Numbered from the stretch's first letter, positions 7,063 to 15,720 are shown. The stretch: DNA of 44,091 nucleotides from Micavibrio sp. (GCA_028290825.1 JAQGJB010000115.1:1-44091); one strand, 5' to 3'. Numbers and translations are program-made. The notes: generated by a model not told the origin, from the letters alone.

Positions 7063-8103
7063 ATGACCAAACCTTTGATCGAGGCCCTGAAGGGCAAAGC
7101 CCAACCAACTGCGCCTGTATGGCTGATGCGCCAGGCCGGGCGCTATCTGCCGGAGTACCGGGAACTCCGCAAGGAGTGCGGCGGGTTTCTCGATCTCTGT
7201 TACAACCCTGACAAGGCCAGCGAAGTCACGATGCAGCCGATCCGGCGTTTCGGCATGGACGGTGCGATTGTGTTTTCAGATATCCTGGTGGTGCCGCATG
7301 CGCTGGGGCAGAAGGTCGAATTCCTGGAAGGTGAGGGGCCGAAGCTAGATCCGATCCGGCAGGTGGAAGATCTTCGCCGTTTAACCCGTGATAAATTTCA
7401 TGAACATTTGGCGCCTGTTTATGAAACGCTACGCCAGGTCAGGAGCAAACTGGCGAACGAGAAATTCGATAACACCGCCTTGATAGGCTTTTCCGGTGCG
7501 CCGTGGACCTTGGCCTGTTACATGGTCGACGGCGGATCAAGCCGTGATTTCATTCATACAAAAACCTGGGCCTACAGCGATCCAAACGGTTTCGGCGATT
7601 TGATGGATTTGTTGTGCGAATGCATCGTTGATTATTTATCGGCGCAGGTTCAGGCCGGTGCAGAAGCGGTTCAGTTGTTCGACAGCTGGGCAGGTATTCT
7701 CGATCATACGATGTTCAGCCGCTGGGTTATCCGCCCGACACGCAAGATCGTCGAAGGGTTCAGGGAACTTCATCCCGATATTCCGTTCATCGGTTTTCCG
7801 CGCGGCTGCGGGCGGCTTGCGCTTGACTACGCACAGAACTCGAAGGTCAGCGCCCTGTCGCTCGACCCGCAGACAGCGCCGAAATGGGCCGCGAATGTTT
7901 ATCAGAACCTGATGCCCGTGCAGGGGAACATGGACCCGGTGTGCCTGCTCAGCGGCGGGTTGACCATGCAGTCGGCGGCCGAGGATATTCTCGTGCATCT
8001 CGGTAAGGGGCCGTTCGTCTTTAATCTCGGTCACGGTGTGATCAAGGAAACACCGCCGGAGCATGTCGAGGAACTGGTGCAGATGATCCGCGACTGGAAG
8101 TAA
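7063..8103 (+). CDS. hemE: Uroporphyrinogen decarboxylase
   Basis: 346 residues, the usual length. The enzyme removes four carboxyl groups from uroporphyrinogen III to give coproporphyrinogen III in haem synthesis, in the cytoplasm. The family signature near the N-terminus is complete (PVWLMRQAGRYLPEYRELR, split here as residues about 18-36), including the substrate-binding RQAGR loop. The second signature is recognisable at GFSGAPWTLACYMVDG (about 147-162), and the conserved GHGV motif sits near the C-terminus (NLGHGVIKETPPEHV). ATG 7063 follows GGATAAGCGAAAA, a weak Shine-Dalgarno. It is the first plus-strand gene after the putative origin and lies 11 bases before hemH, with which it is probably co-transcribed. 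Confidence 0.97.
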   Translation: MTKPLIEALKGKAQPTAPVWLMRQAGRYLPEYRELRKECGGFLDLCYNPDKASEVTMQPIRRFGMDGAIVFSDILVVPHALGQKVEFLEGEGPKLDPIRQVEDLRRLTRDKFHEHLAPVYETLRQVRSKLANEKFDNTALIGFSGAPWTLACYMVDGGSSRDFIHTKTWAYSDPNGFGDLMDLLCECIVDYLSAQVQAGAEAVQLFDSWAGILDHTMFSRWVIRPTRKIVEGFRELHPDIPFIGFPRGCGRLALDYAQNSKVSALSLDPQTAPKWAANVYQNLMPVQGNMDPVCLLSGGLTMQSAAEDILVHLGKGPFVFNLGHGVIKETPPEHVEELVQMIRDWK

Positions 8104-8114
8104 GGTTTTCTAAA

Positions 8115-9167
8115 ATGCGTAAGATTGCTGTTGTGCTGTTTAATCTCGGCGGGCCTGATGCTCAAGAGTCGATCCGGCCTTTCCTAAAAAACTTTTTCAT
8201 GGACAAAAATATCATCACCGCGCCCTGGCCGGTGCGTTTTTTTCTGTCAGAACTGATTTCGCGCAAACGTTCGAAGAAAGAGGCGGGAAAGTCTTACGGA
8301 CTGCTGGGCCATAAATCCCCTTTGCTGGAAAATACGAAGGCTCAGGCGGCGGCGCTCGAGAACGCCCTGAACGACAGTGACCCATCATGCACCTGGAAGA
8401 CCTTTACCTGCATGCGCTACTGGCATCCGATGAGCGACGCGGTTACGAAAGACGTTCAGTCCTGGCAACCGGACGAGATTGTAATGATGCCGCTTTATCC
8501 GCAGTTCTCGACCACGACGTCGTGGTCTTCTTTTGAGGACTGGCACCGTGCGGCTGCTGAAACCGGGTTGTCCGTCGCAACGCGAACGATCTGCTGCTAT
8601 CCTTTTAATTACGGTTTTATCGAAGCTTCGGCGCATCTGATCCGCCGGGCGCATGACGAATTTATCGTCGCGCATCCAAACCTGTTCCCGCGTGTTTTAT
8701 TTTCGGCGCATGGCCTGCCTGAAAAAATCATTGAAGGTGGTGACCCGTATCAATGGCAATGCGAACAATCCGCAAAGGCGATTGCGGAGGCAACGGGTAT
8801 TGCCAATCTCGACTGGCAGATCTGTTACCAGAGCCGCGTCGGGCGGCTGAAATGGATCGGCCCAAGCACGGATGAGGCCTTGCGCAGGGCCGCGAAGGAT
8901 AATGTCCCGGTGATTATCTATCCACACGCTTTCGTCAGCGAGCATGTTGAAACGCTGGTGGAAATCGAGATTGAATATCGCCATCTGGCGGAACAGCTCG
9001 GCGTTCCCGGCTTTGTGCGCGTGCCGACGGTATCAACGGCACCAGAATTTATCGCGGGCCTCGTCAGTGAGGTCATGAATTGTCTGAACAATGATTCACG
9101 TGAAAGAATATGCCCGCAAAATTTTATACGGTGCTATTGTCAGCAGGAAATGAGTGGATGTGTTTAG
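8115..9167 (+). CDS. hemH: Ferrochelatase with a probable C-terminal [2Fe-2S] cluster
   Basis: 350 residues. It inserts Fe2+ into protoporphyrin IX. The N-terminal NLGGPD motif is present, as are the catalytic histidine in FSAHGLPEKI and the metal-site glutamates in FVSEHVETLVEIEIEY. Beyond the normal end of the fold (about residue 318) lies a 30-residue tail with cysteines at 323, 333, 340, 342 and 349. Its C-x6-C-x-C spacing (333/340/342), together with C160 or C161 inside the fold, matches the ligand arrangement I recall for [2Fe-2S] ferrochelatases of Mycobacterium and Caulobacter (one internal cysteine and three C-terminal ones). The stop codon overlaps the convergent gene on the other strand by 4 bases. 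A parS-like 16-mer lies in the codons of the tail. Confidence 0.96.
   Translation: MRKIAVVLFNLGGPDAQESIRPFLKNFFMDKNIITAPWPVRFFLSELISRKRSKKEAGKSYGLLGHKSPLLENTKAQAAALENALNDSDPSCTWKTFTCMRYWHPMSDAVTKDVQSWQPDEIVMMPLYPQFSTTTSWSSFEDWHRAAAETGLSVATRTICCYPFNYGFIEASAHLIRRAHDEFIVAHPNLFPRVLFSAHGLPEKIIEGGDPYQWQCEQSAKAIAEATGIANLDWQICYQSRVGRLKWIGPSTDEALRRAAKDNVPVIIYPHAFVSEHVETLVEIEIEYRHLAEQLGVPGFVRVPTVSTAPEFIAGLVSEVMNCLNNDSRERICPQNFIRCYCQQEMSGCV
9092..9107. promoter_or_regulatory. parS: parS-like ParB site in the 3' end of hemH
   Basis: TGATTCACGTGAAAGA matches 14 of 16 positions of the general parS consensus TGTTTCACGTGAAACA, with the core TTCACGTGAA intact. It lies about 2.1 kb from the putative origin and 15 kb from the other parS-like sites in this window. 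Confidence 0.55.
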
Positions 9168-9892
9168 ACAGGTATCGCCCTGCGTGGCGTGATCCTGTAA
9201 ATGGTCCGTTGGACATCTGTGGCTGGAGAGGCATGAACTGTGCTCCCCTTCAGGACGACAAGTCCGGACCCTCCGCCAGCGCATCTGCTGACCTCGTAAC
9301 GTGAAGTATTGTTCACTCTGATCCTGTCTGTGTGCTCACGAAAAGCAATTAACGTACTTTTTTCATGGGCACAACGTACCGCACGGACAAAGCCAGCATA
9401 CGGGACGCCATCCAGTGCAAAATCAATATGCCATTGTGGATTCCTGTGCGATGAGGTTACAAAATCAACGTTGAAACCATCGGTCAGATCAAAGACTGGC
9501 GACAGTTGATGAAGGTCTGATTTAACCTGAGACGTTACGATGCATGCCCGTTCTTTCAGTTCCGGACAGGTTTCGTTGGTTTTGGTATGTAATGAAAGCT
9601 GCCCGCGTATTTTATCCTCAAGCTCTCCGACGTTATTGAGCCCGACGGGGATTATCATTCTTGGAGAGTGGGCCCCGATCCAGTCGAGGGCTTCCCTGAG
9701 TTTTCCGGCTTTGCTGTGGTCGTTTATCAGCAGGGCGCCTGCTTCGGGGGATTTAAATCTTCTGATTGCCAGCGAAACGGAGTCCGGGTCGTCAGCGTTT
9801 ACAGTAAGGATTTCACGTGTTTGTTCACCGTATCCTCGTACCTGATTTCGCGCAGCCTGAAGGAAAATCGTCTGTAAGGTTCTGTCACTCAT
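9164..9892 (-). CDS. Unknown protein, possibly DUF1826-like
   Basis: 242 residues, no signal peptide or membrane segment. ATG 9892 follows TGAGG at a good distance. The C-terminal half has the pattern WHIDFALDG, then about 55 residues later GGGSGLVVLKG, then VHASPATDVQRTIYRI. This resembles the His-x-Asp, G-(D/S)-x-x-(V/L)-L-K-G and H-x-SP pattern that I remember from DUF1826, a cupin-like family, so a metal site (H-x-D plus the later His) is conceivable. The assignment is tentative. It lies between hemH and hemJ on the opposite strand and interrupts the haem cluster. Its stop overlaps the hemH stop by 4 bases. Confidence 0.7.
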   Translation of the reverse strand: MSDRTLQTIFLQAARNQVRGYGEQTREILTVNADDPDSVSLAIRRFKSPEAGALLINDHSKAGKLREALDWIGAHSPRMIIPVGLNNVGELEDKIRGQLSLHTKTNETCPELKERACIVTSQVKSDLHQLSPVFDLTDGFNVDFVTSSHRNPQWHIDFALDGVPYAGFVRAVRCAHEKSTLIAFREHTDRIRVNNTSRYEVSRCAGGGSGLVVLKGSTVHASPATDVQRTIYRITPRRAIPV

Positions 9893-10014
9893 CTTGACCG
9901 CCTCAGATTTTCTTAGTCGGCCCGCAGGCCGGATGGTTTTAAAACTTAAAGCCTTGGCTTTGCGTGTATGAGACGATACAAGGGTGCAAGCTTAAATGTC
10001 AAGGAATATGTAAT

Positions 10015-10452
10015 ATGCTCCTCTCTTACTTCCCATGGCTCCTGTCCTTCCATATCCTTTCCATGATCGCTTGGATGGCGGGGATGCTGTATCTGCCGCG
10101 CCTTTACGTTTACCACGCCGCTGCCGCCAAGGGATCGGAGCTGAGCGAGACGTTCAAGGTGATGGAACGGAGACTCCTGCGCGGGATCATGAATCCGGCG
10201 ATGATTTCGACCTTCCTGTTCGGGGGTATGCTGATCGCCGCCAACCCTGCGCTTGCCCAGGGAGGATGGTTTCATGCCAAGGTTCTTCTGGTGCTGATGA
10301 TGGCGGGTCTGCACGGTGCGTTTTCGAAATGGCGCAAGGTCTTCCTGCACGATGAAAACACACGCTCACCGAAATTCTACAAGGTGTGGAATGAAATGCC
10401 GGCATTGCTGCTGGTCTTCATCGTGATCCTTGTGGTGGTAAAACCTTTCTGA
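10015..10452 (+). CDS. hemJ: Protoporphyrinogen IX oxidase, HemJ type
   Basis: 145 residues with four predicted membrane helices, the usual size. HemJ oxidises protoporphyrinogen IX to protoporphyrin IX, the step before ferrochelatase, in the inner membrane. The conserved N-terminal segment is clear (SFHILSMIAWMAGMLYLPRL) with the functional histidine in the first helix. The conserved lysine sits in WFHAKVLLVLMM. I start it at ATG 10015 because AAGGA lies 9 bases upstream; an earlier in-frame ATG at 9964 would add a polar, non-family extension. It is separated from hemE-hemH only by the minus-strand 9164-9892 gene, and rho follows, as in many alphaproteobacteria. Confidence 0.95.
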   Translation: MLLSYFPWLLSFHILSMIAWMAGMLYLPRLYVYHAAAAKGSELSETFKVMERRLLRGIMNPAMISTFLFGGMLIAANPALAQGGWFHAKVLLVLMMAGLHGAFSKWRKVFLHDENTRSPKFYKVWNEMPALLLVFIVILVVVKPF

Positions 10453-10460
10453 TCGCGGTC

Positions 10461-11033
10461 TTATTGCAGCCACGGTTTGGGAAGGCCCATATCGACCGGG
10501 CGGTCCATCTGGAACGGGGCCTCTTCGTCTTCGCCTTCGGGGATCAGCGCAATCGCCTGTTCGATATCGGCCAGAGAATACTCATGTCCGATTTCGGCGC
10601 AGTATTTCGGATCTTTGAGATGCAGTTCATGAAGTTCTGAAACATAGGCAAAGAGAGCCGTAAAATCCCTGAGTTCGGGCGTCAGCAGGACAAAACCCTG
10701 ATCGGTGAGCGCGATCTTGAGTGCACAGGGTTCATGCGAACCCTCTTCCATATCGTGTTCGATCGCAACCAGGGCCTCGGCCAGCGTGTGACCGAATTCG
10801 TTCAGATTATATTTGTTCTGATCCGACGCTTCGGGCAGGAATTCGATTTCCATGGCGTATTGCCCGAAATCTCCCGGACGGGAGAGGCTGACCTGAAACT
10901 GATCAATGTCGAAGGCCGTGCCCAGGGTATTGCGGGTAAAGGCGGCAATGACATAGCGGGCGAGCATTTCCGGGTCCGGCGTTTTACCGGCATTCTCAAA
11001 ACTCTCGCTCAACGGGGGCAGGGTTGCGGTCAT
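10461..11033 (-). CDS. Unknown cytoplasmic protein between hemJ and rho
   Basis: 190 residues from ATG 11033, which has AGGA 10 bases upstream; a longer frame to 11111 would add a basic, unlikely leader and overlap the promoter. Soluble and acidic, with helices toward the C-terminus (HEYSLADIEQAIALIPEGEDEEAPF). No family recognised. The N-terminal section (DPEMLARYVIAAFTRNTLGTAFDIDQFQVSLSRPGDFGQYAMEIEF, residues about 20-65) looks like an alpha/beta domain. It converges on hemJ with an 8-base gap. A likely promoter (TTGACA at 11111-11106 on the minus strand) lies back-to-back with the rho promoter. Confidence 0.72.
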   Translation of the reverse strand: MTATLPPLSESFENAGKTPDPEMLARYVIAAFTRNTLGTAFDIDQFQVSLSRPGDFGQYAMEIEFLPEASDQNKYNLNEFGHTLAEALVAIEHDMEEGSHEPCALKIALTDQGFVLLTPELRDFTALFAYVSELHELHLKDPKYCAEIGHEYSLADIEQAIALIPEGEDEEAPFQMDRPVDMGLPKPWLQ

Positions 11034-11125
11034 ATCTTTGAATTCCTGTTCTTTACATTGTTTTTTAATTTTCTTATGGTAAAATATGCTGAATCCCGTG
11101 TTTTTTGTCAATCTCCGGAATACTG

Positions 11126-11154
11126 TTGACGCAGGGCTTTGAAATGGCTATAAA
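11126..11154 (+). promoter_or_regulatory. Sigma-70-type promoter of rho, followed by a ~180-nt leader
   Basis: TTGACG (11126-11131), a 17-bp spacer and TATAAA (11149-11154). Transcription would start near 11161, leaving a leader of about 180 nt before rho. The leader holds a 10-bp direct repeat AATTTGGCAC (11187-11196 and 11296-11305), a small hairpin ACAGG/CCTGT (11236-11252) and an 11-bp dyad (11292-11302). In several bacteria rho limits its own expression in its leader; whether this leader does so is not visible. Apart from this and the divergent promoter at 11111-11081, I see nothing else in the 309-bp gap 11034-11342. Confidence 0.7.
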
Positions 11155-11342
11155 AACTCTGTCTTAAGTAAAGATTTTTCAAAGACAATTTGGCACTTCG
11201 GACCAAAGTCCCACGGCAAAACCGGGGAACTAAAAACAGGCAAAAGACCTGTGATAAAAATTCAAAATTGGCGAAATCAAAATCTCATCCCCCAAAATTT
11301 GGCACCTTACAGATAACGATTTAACAGACGGAAACCATCACC

Positions 11343-12683
11343 TTGTCCTCTCAATCCGGTCAAGAGCCCCAGCGGGCCAGCGAACCCTCAATGAATTTAC
11401 AGGAACTTAAAACCCGTTCCCCGGCGGAGCTTCTGGCTTTCGCGGAAGAACTGGGCATCGAGAACGTCGCGTCCATGCGCAAGCAGGACATGATGTTCGC
11501 GGTTCTTAAATCCCTCGCCGAGCAAGGCGTGCCAATTTCCGGCACCGGCGTTCTCGAGGTTCTCCAGGACGGCTTCGGCTTCCTGCGGTCCCCGGAAGAA
11601 AACTACCTTCCCGGTCCAGACGATATTTACATTTCACCTTCGCAGGTTCGCCGTTTCGGTCTGCGTACCGGCGATATCGTTGACGGCGAGATCCGCGCCC
11701 CGAAAGAATCCGAGCGTTATTTCGCTCTCCTCAAGGTCGGCTCGATCAACGGCGAACCGCCGGAGCGTATCCGTCACCGTATCAACTTCGACAACCTGAC
11801 CCCGCTTTACCCGGACCGCAAGATCCACCTCGAACTGGCCGACCCGACCTCCAAAAAAGGTATGTCCCAGCGCGTGATCGAAATGGTCGCCCCGCTCGGC
11901 TTCGGCCAGCGTGCATTGATCGTGGCGCAGCCACGGACCGGTAAAACCATCCTGATGCAGGATATCGCGCATTCGATCATCCAGAACCATCCGGAAGCCT
12001 ATATCATCATCCTCCTGATCGACGAACGTCCCGAGGAAGTCACCGACATGGTGCGCAACGTCCTCGACATCTACCGTCAAAAAGGCCGCCGCGTTCAGGG
12101 TGAGGTCATTTCCTCGACCTTCGATGAACCGGCAACGCGCCACGTCGCCGTGGCAGAAATGGTTCTCGAAAAAGCCAAGCGTCTTGTCGAGCAGAAGCGC
12201 GACGTTGTCGTTCTCCTCGACTCCATCACCCGTCTGGCGCGTGCTTACAACACGGTCGTTCCATCATCCGGTAAAGTTCTGACCGGTGGTGTTGACGCCA
12301 ACGCCCTGCAACGTCCGAAGCGTTTCTTCGGTGCTGCGCGTAACGTTGAAGATGGAGGATCACTGACCATCATCGCGACCGCGCTGATCGATACCGGCTC
12401 CCGCATGGACGAAGTCATTTTCGAAGAATTCAAAGGCACCGGTAACTCGGAAATCGTTCTCGACCGCAAACTGGCAGACAAGCGCGTCTACCCTGCGATC
12501 GACATCCAGAAATCCGGAACCCGGAAAGAAGAACTTCTGCAGCCACGCGACGTGCTTTCAAAAATGCACATGCTGCGCCGGATTCTTATTCCAATGGGCA
12601 CTGTCGAAGCCGTCGAATTCCTTGTCGACAAGATGAAGGATACGAAGTCGAATGATGACTTCTTCCAGGCTATGAACCAGTAG
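11343..12683 (+). CDS. rho: Transcription termination factor Rho
   Basis: 446 residues. Rho is a hexameric RNA-dependent ATPase that ends transcription of untranslated RNA. The N-terminal helical domain ([20 protein letters not shown]), the cold-shock-like RNA-binding domain with [12 protein letters not shown] (about 78-89), the Walker A AQPRTGKT (about 198-205) and the Walker [17 protein letters not shown] are all visible. So are the Q loop [11 protein letters not shown] and the secondary RNA site [17 protein letters not shown]. The chosen start is TTG 11343 with a weak GGA upstream; ATG 11391, beginning MNLQELK as in E. coli Rho, is an equally reasonable start and would give 430 residues. 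It has its own promoter and a strong terminator. Confidence 0.97.
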   Translation: MSSQSGQEPQRASEPSMNLQELKTRSPAELLAFAEELGIENVASMRKQDMMFAVLKSLAEQGVPISGTGVLEVLQDGFGFLRSPEENYLPGPDDIYISPSQVRRFGLRTGDIVDGEIRAPKESERYFALLKVGSINGEPPERIRHRINFDNLTPLYPDRKIHLELADPTSKKGMSQRVIEMVAPLGFGQRALIVAQPRTGKTILMQDIAHSIIQNHPEAYIIILLIDERPEEVTDMVRNVLDIYRQKGRRVQGEVISSTFDEPATRHVAVAEMVLEKAKRLVEQKRDVVVLLDSITRLARAYNTVVPSSGKVLTGGVDANALQRPKRFFGAARNVEDGGSLTIIATALIDTGSRMDEVIFEEFKGTGNSEIVLDRKLADKRVYPAIDIQKSGTRKEELLQPRDVLSKMHMLRRILIPMGTVEAVEFLVDKMKDTKSNDDFFQAMNQ

Positions 12684-12710
12684 ATCAGGTCCGGACACTG
12701 AAAATTCAAA

Positions 12711-12739
12711 AACAGCCTGTTCCCGCAGGCTGTTTTTTT
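12711..12739 (+). terminator. Rho-independent terminator after rho
   Basis: Perfect 9-bp stem AACAGCCTG/CAGGCTGTT (12711-12719 and 12726-12734), a 6-nt loop and a run of seven T (12733-12739), 27 bases after the rho stop codon. Confidence 0.92.
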
Positions 12740-12784
12740 ATGCAATTCACTATACCTTTAATCTCTATGAAGGAGTTTCCCGCC

Positions 12785-13444
12785 ATGATCCGTTCGTTTC
12801 AGAGGGCTTTTCTGGCCTTTGCCACCCTATGCGTTCTTTCCGCCTCTGCCGGTGCCACCACTATGCCGGATGCGGCAGTAAACCCGCCGTTGGCCAAGGC
12901 AGGCGCGAGTGAGCAGAGCATTGTCCTTGCGGGGGGCTGCTTCTGGGGTGTTGAAGGAGTGTTTCAACATCTGAAGGGCGTGAAGAATGTTATCTCCGGT
13001 TATGCCGGGGGCGAAGCAGGCACGGCCAAATACGGTGAGGTTTCAACCGGCACCACGGGGCATGCCGAAGCGGTCAAGGTCATCTATGATCCATCGCAGG
13101 TCACGCTCGGGGAAATCCTGAAAGTCTATTTCTTTGAAGCGCACAATCCGACGGAGCTGAATCAGCAGGGGCCTGATCACGGCACGCAATACCGTTCCAA
13201 TATTTTCTATTCCACCCCGGAGCAGAAAGATGTCGCGGAAGCCTATATCAGACAGCTTGATAGCGCCAAAGTCTTCGATACAAAAATCGTGACCCGGTTA
13301 GATCCGCTGAAGGCATTTTACCCGGCTGAGGACTATCATCAGGATTTCATGAAAAAAAATCCGATGCATCCTTACATCCTTTTTCATGATGTGAAAAAAG
13401 TGGCCTCGTTTAAAAAGGACCTGCCCGCCTTGTATCAGGAATAA
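12785..13444 (+). CDS. msrA: Periplasmic peptide-methionine (S)-S-oxide reductase
   Basis: 219 residues starting at ATG 12785, which has AGGAG 9 bases upstream. An N-terminal signal peptide (hydrophobic FLAFATLCVLSA, cleavage probably after SAGA around residue 23) suggests export to the periplasm. The MsrA catalytic motif GGCFWG is at about 51-56, followed by the usual YAGG, GHAEAVKV and DHGTQYRS motifs. MsrA reduces the S form of methionine sulfoxide in proteins. After the catalytic cysteine there is no further cysteine, so the usual resolving cysteines are missing; recycling would have to use an external reductant directly. Many MsrA proteins are cytoplasmic, so the exported form is noteworthy. 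Probably transcribed separately from rho. Confidence 0.94.
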   Translation: MIRSFQRAFLAFATLCVLSASAGATTMPDAAVNPPLAKAGASEQSIVLAGGCFWGVEGVFQHLKGVKNVISGYAGGEAGTAKYGEVSTGTTGHAEAVKVIYDPSQVTLGEILKVYFFEAHNPTELNQQGPDHGTQYRSNIFYSTPEQKDVAEAYIRQLDSAKVFDTKIVTRLDPLKAFYPAEDYHQDFMKKNPMHPYILFHDVKKVASFKKDLPALYQE

Positions 13445-13628
13445 GCCCGCTATAGGCCGCGTAGAATGCGGATTCATAAAATTTTCTATATATTTGAGCT
13501 AGTTAAAATTTAATTCCGAAACGAAACTGCTTGCCGTTTATCCCCAGAAATGTTTCCATAAGAGAAGGTGGTTGTGTCATCCATCTCGAAACATTCAGTT
13601 CAGATCAAAAGGAATATCGGGGGTTTTA

Positions 13629-14015
13629 ATGCGCCAAGGCATCCATTGGACCGGCAGAATTTTGCTCGTTTGCGGTCTAACACTGACAACGCTCGGTGTC
13701 AGCAACGTGTCGTCTTTTTCAAGGGAACAGATGCCTCCACCGAAATACAGCGTGACGGATGATCGCTGCGCCGGCCTGCTTGAGATAGGCAGGGTTGCGG
13801 GCACAATAAGCGAGCCCGCAATTTCGAGCAGCGCCACGGCCCGCCAGACTGCTCTCGGCCTGATGCTGGGCGTGCGGTCTGTTGTCGGTCCGCGTGAGGC
13901 GTACAGAGCCAGGACGCTTAAGGTTAGCGGCGTTGACAGCGAGCGCGCCAAAGCCGTCGCCCGTTACCGTCAGTGCCGCAGCCAGCAAACCCTGGAGTCA
14001 TTCGCGTCGAATTAA
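13629..14015 (+). CDS. Small exported unknown protein
   Basis: 128 residues from ATG 13629, which follows GGGGG at 5 bases. An N-terminal basic and hydrophobic segment (TGRILLVCGLTLTTLGVS) looks like a signal peptide or membrane anchor. The rest is polar, with two cysteines (DDRCAGLL and YRQCRSQQ) that could form a disulphide in the periplasm. No family recognised. An upstream in-frame ATG at 13572 is less likely because its leader is polar. The 184-bp gap before it contains AT-rich sequence but no clear promoter. It converges with the minus-strand gene at 14026. Confidence 0.65.
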   Translation: MRQGIHWTGRILLVCGLTLTTLGVSNVSSFSREQMPPPKYSVTDDRCAGLLEIGRVAGTISEPAISSSATARQTALGLMLGVRSVVGPREAYRARTLKVSGVDSERAKAVARYRQCRSQQTLESFASN

Positions 14016-14025
14016 CCGCCGTTAT

Positions 14026-15717
14026 TTAAAGCATACGCGCCTTGACCATGAGGTATTGCGCCCAGTCAGGAATGGCATGGCTGCCATAGGCGGCTGCTAT
14101 AATCACCAGACAGAAAATCACCCCTGCCGCCAGATAAGCATATAGCCCGACGGTTCCGGCCTGCGGTTTTATTTTGTGCAGTTGATCGGCGGGTACAAGC
14201 TTTTTGAACAGATGCCACAAGGCTTTCTTGGCGGTCAGGCGCGACGCCGATTGTGCGATCAGGCCTGTTCCCGCCGCCACAAGCGCATCAATCGCCCCGA
14301 CACCGATACTGGGCAGGCCATAGGAAAGCAATAAGGGCCGCAACGGCCCGAGGATATAAGCGGCATCGATCATGGCGGCAATGCCCAGGCCAAGGCCAAG
14401 ACCGATAAGGCGCGGGGTTTTGCTGATATTGGCATAGGCATCGGCAGCCAGGGCGGTAATGTGGTCCGTTGTCTTGCCATTGATGCCGACGGACCAGCGT
14501 TTCCGCATATGCAGAAGCGCTTTTTTCTTCGTCATTGCGGATGCCGCAACCATTGCATCGGCGATGATCCTGAACTTCGTCGCCTCCTCGATATGGGCCT
14601 GCATGTTACCGCCCTTGCTGACGGCCTGTTCCAGTTCGGCTATACCCGGTGCAATCGGTCCCTCGATAAAAGGCGTAATGCCAAGCAAACGCGGATGTTT
14701 TCCGAACACCCGGCCGTTCAGGATATCCGGACCGACGCGGAACTGGATCGATCCCCAGGGCAGGCGCACATTGAACGGCACCACCAGTTCGTCTTTCAGT
14801 TTCGGTTTTTCAGCCGTGTTGTAATCCTTCTGGGCTGCGGCCTGTTTTTTTTCCTTCAGGATTTTAACATCGGCATAATCGCGCAGGACGAGTTCAGGAC
14901 CGATCTGATCCAGCAGCGGGACCATAGGTTCGGGCAGTATTGCGGCATCATAACTGAATTTGGTTTTGCCTTCGAAAGACACATAGGCCATTTCGCTGAT
15001 GATTCCGGTGGCGGCGCATTTGGGGCATTTTGTTTCCCCCGTGCCGTTACACGCCTTGCAGCGTATGCGCCCCGCGCTCTTGCAGAACTGGCAGGGGATT
15101 TCGCCGCGCGCATGGCAGGTGCGGCAATCCGTTTCGCGGCCCTTGGAGTCGCGCGTGTGCCTGGTGCCGCGGCAGGCCGGGCATTTCAGTTTTCGCGCAC
15201 CCTTGCATCTCGGGCAGTTGATAAGGCCCGCCCCCTGACACGCCATGCAGTTGATATGCCCGGCGGTGCAGTTGGTGCAGCTGTTGTAGTAAAGGAACGT
15301 TCGGGCAAGGCGGTCGAATTTCAGACCGAAGCCGTCTACCATGAAGCCCTTATCCTTGCGCCGGTCCAGCGCCGTGACGGCGAAGTTGATGATATCCGTA
15401 TTAATTAAGGTTTTTTCGGTGGCTTCGCGGATCCGGTTATGCAGATCGGAATGCGAGCCGCAGACTTCACCCTTCTCTTTTCCGGGAAGGGATTTGTGCG
15501 CGACGGTCGGCTGGATAACGAACAGGGACTGAGCGTCATAGTCGACCGTATAGCCGAGAAAAGTATGCAGTGTAATGGTATCCGGATCCACGCCGTTTCC
15601 GCGCGCGGCGTTCTTCATGCGCTGCAGCCCCATGTACAGCACTTTCGGATCCACCGGCTCAAGGCGCGGCGGGACGATCTTTTCTTCGTACCTTTCGTCG
15701 AGGGGCGGTTGCGTCAA
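14026..15717 (-). CDS. Membrane protein with DnaJ-type zinc-ribbon repeats
   Basis: 563 residues. Residues 147-234 hold eight CxxC motifs in tandem (CTNC, CMAC, CPRC, CPAC, CRTC, CQFC, CKAC, CPKC), several with the G-x-G spacing of the DnaJ cysteine-rich domain, enough for four zinc ions. There is no J domain. An N-terminal domain of about 140 residues precedes them, and a middle domain follows (about 240-400). The C-terminus has hydrophobic segments (about 440-500 and 525-550) that suggest membrane attachment. Zinc ribbons of this type bind unfolded protein in DnaJ, but that role is not shown here. It follows the hydrolase gene by 3 bases on the same strand. No named family recognised. Confidence 0.85.
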   Translation of the reverse strand: MTQPPLDERYEEKIVPPRLEPVDPKVLYMGLQRMKNAARGNGVDPDTITLHTFLGYTVDYDAQSLFVIQPTVAHKSLPGKEKGEVCGSHSDLHNRIREATEKTLINTDIINFAVTALDRRKDKGFMVDGFGLKFDRLARTFLYYNSCTNCTAGHINCMACQGAGLINCPRCKGARKLKCPACRGTRHTRDSKGRETDCRTCHARGEIPCQFCKSAGRIRCKACNGTGETKCPKCAATGIISEMAYVSFEGKTKFSYDAAILPEPMVPLLDQIGPELVLRDYADVKILKEKKQAAAQKDYNTAEKPKLKDELVVPFNVRLPWGSIQFRVGPDILNGRVFGKHPRLLGITPFIEGPIAPGIAELEQAVSKGGNMQAHIEEATKFRIIADAMVAASAMTKKKALLHMRKRWSVGINGKTTDHITALAADAYANISKTPRLIGLGLGLGIAAMIDAAYILGPLRPLLLSYGLPSIGVGAIDALVAAGTGLIAQSASRLTAKKALWHLFKKLVPADQLHKIKPQAGTVGLYAYLAAGVIFCLVIIAAAYGSHAIPDWAQYLMVKARML

Positions 15718-15720
15718 ATT

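Noticed and set aside
9809-9824. TTTCACGTG motif as a further parS site
   Set aside because: Only the left half matches; 9 of 16 positions in total, and the right arm is lost.
14461-15408. Open frame of 315 codons on the plus strand
   Set aside because: Antisense to the zinc-ribbon protein gene and explained by its codon composition.
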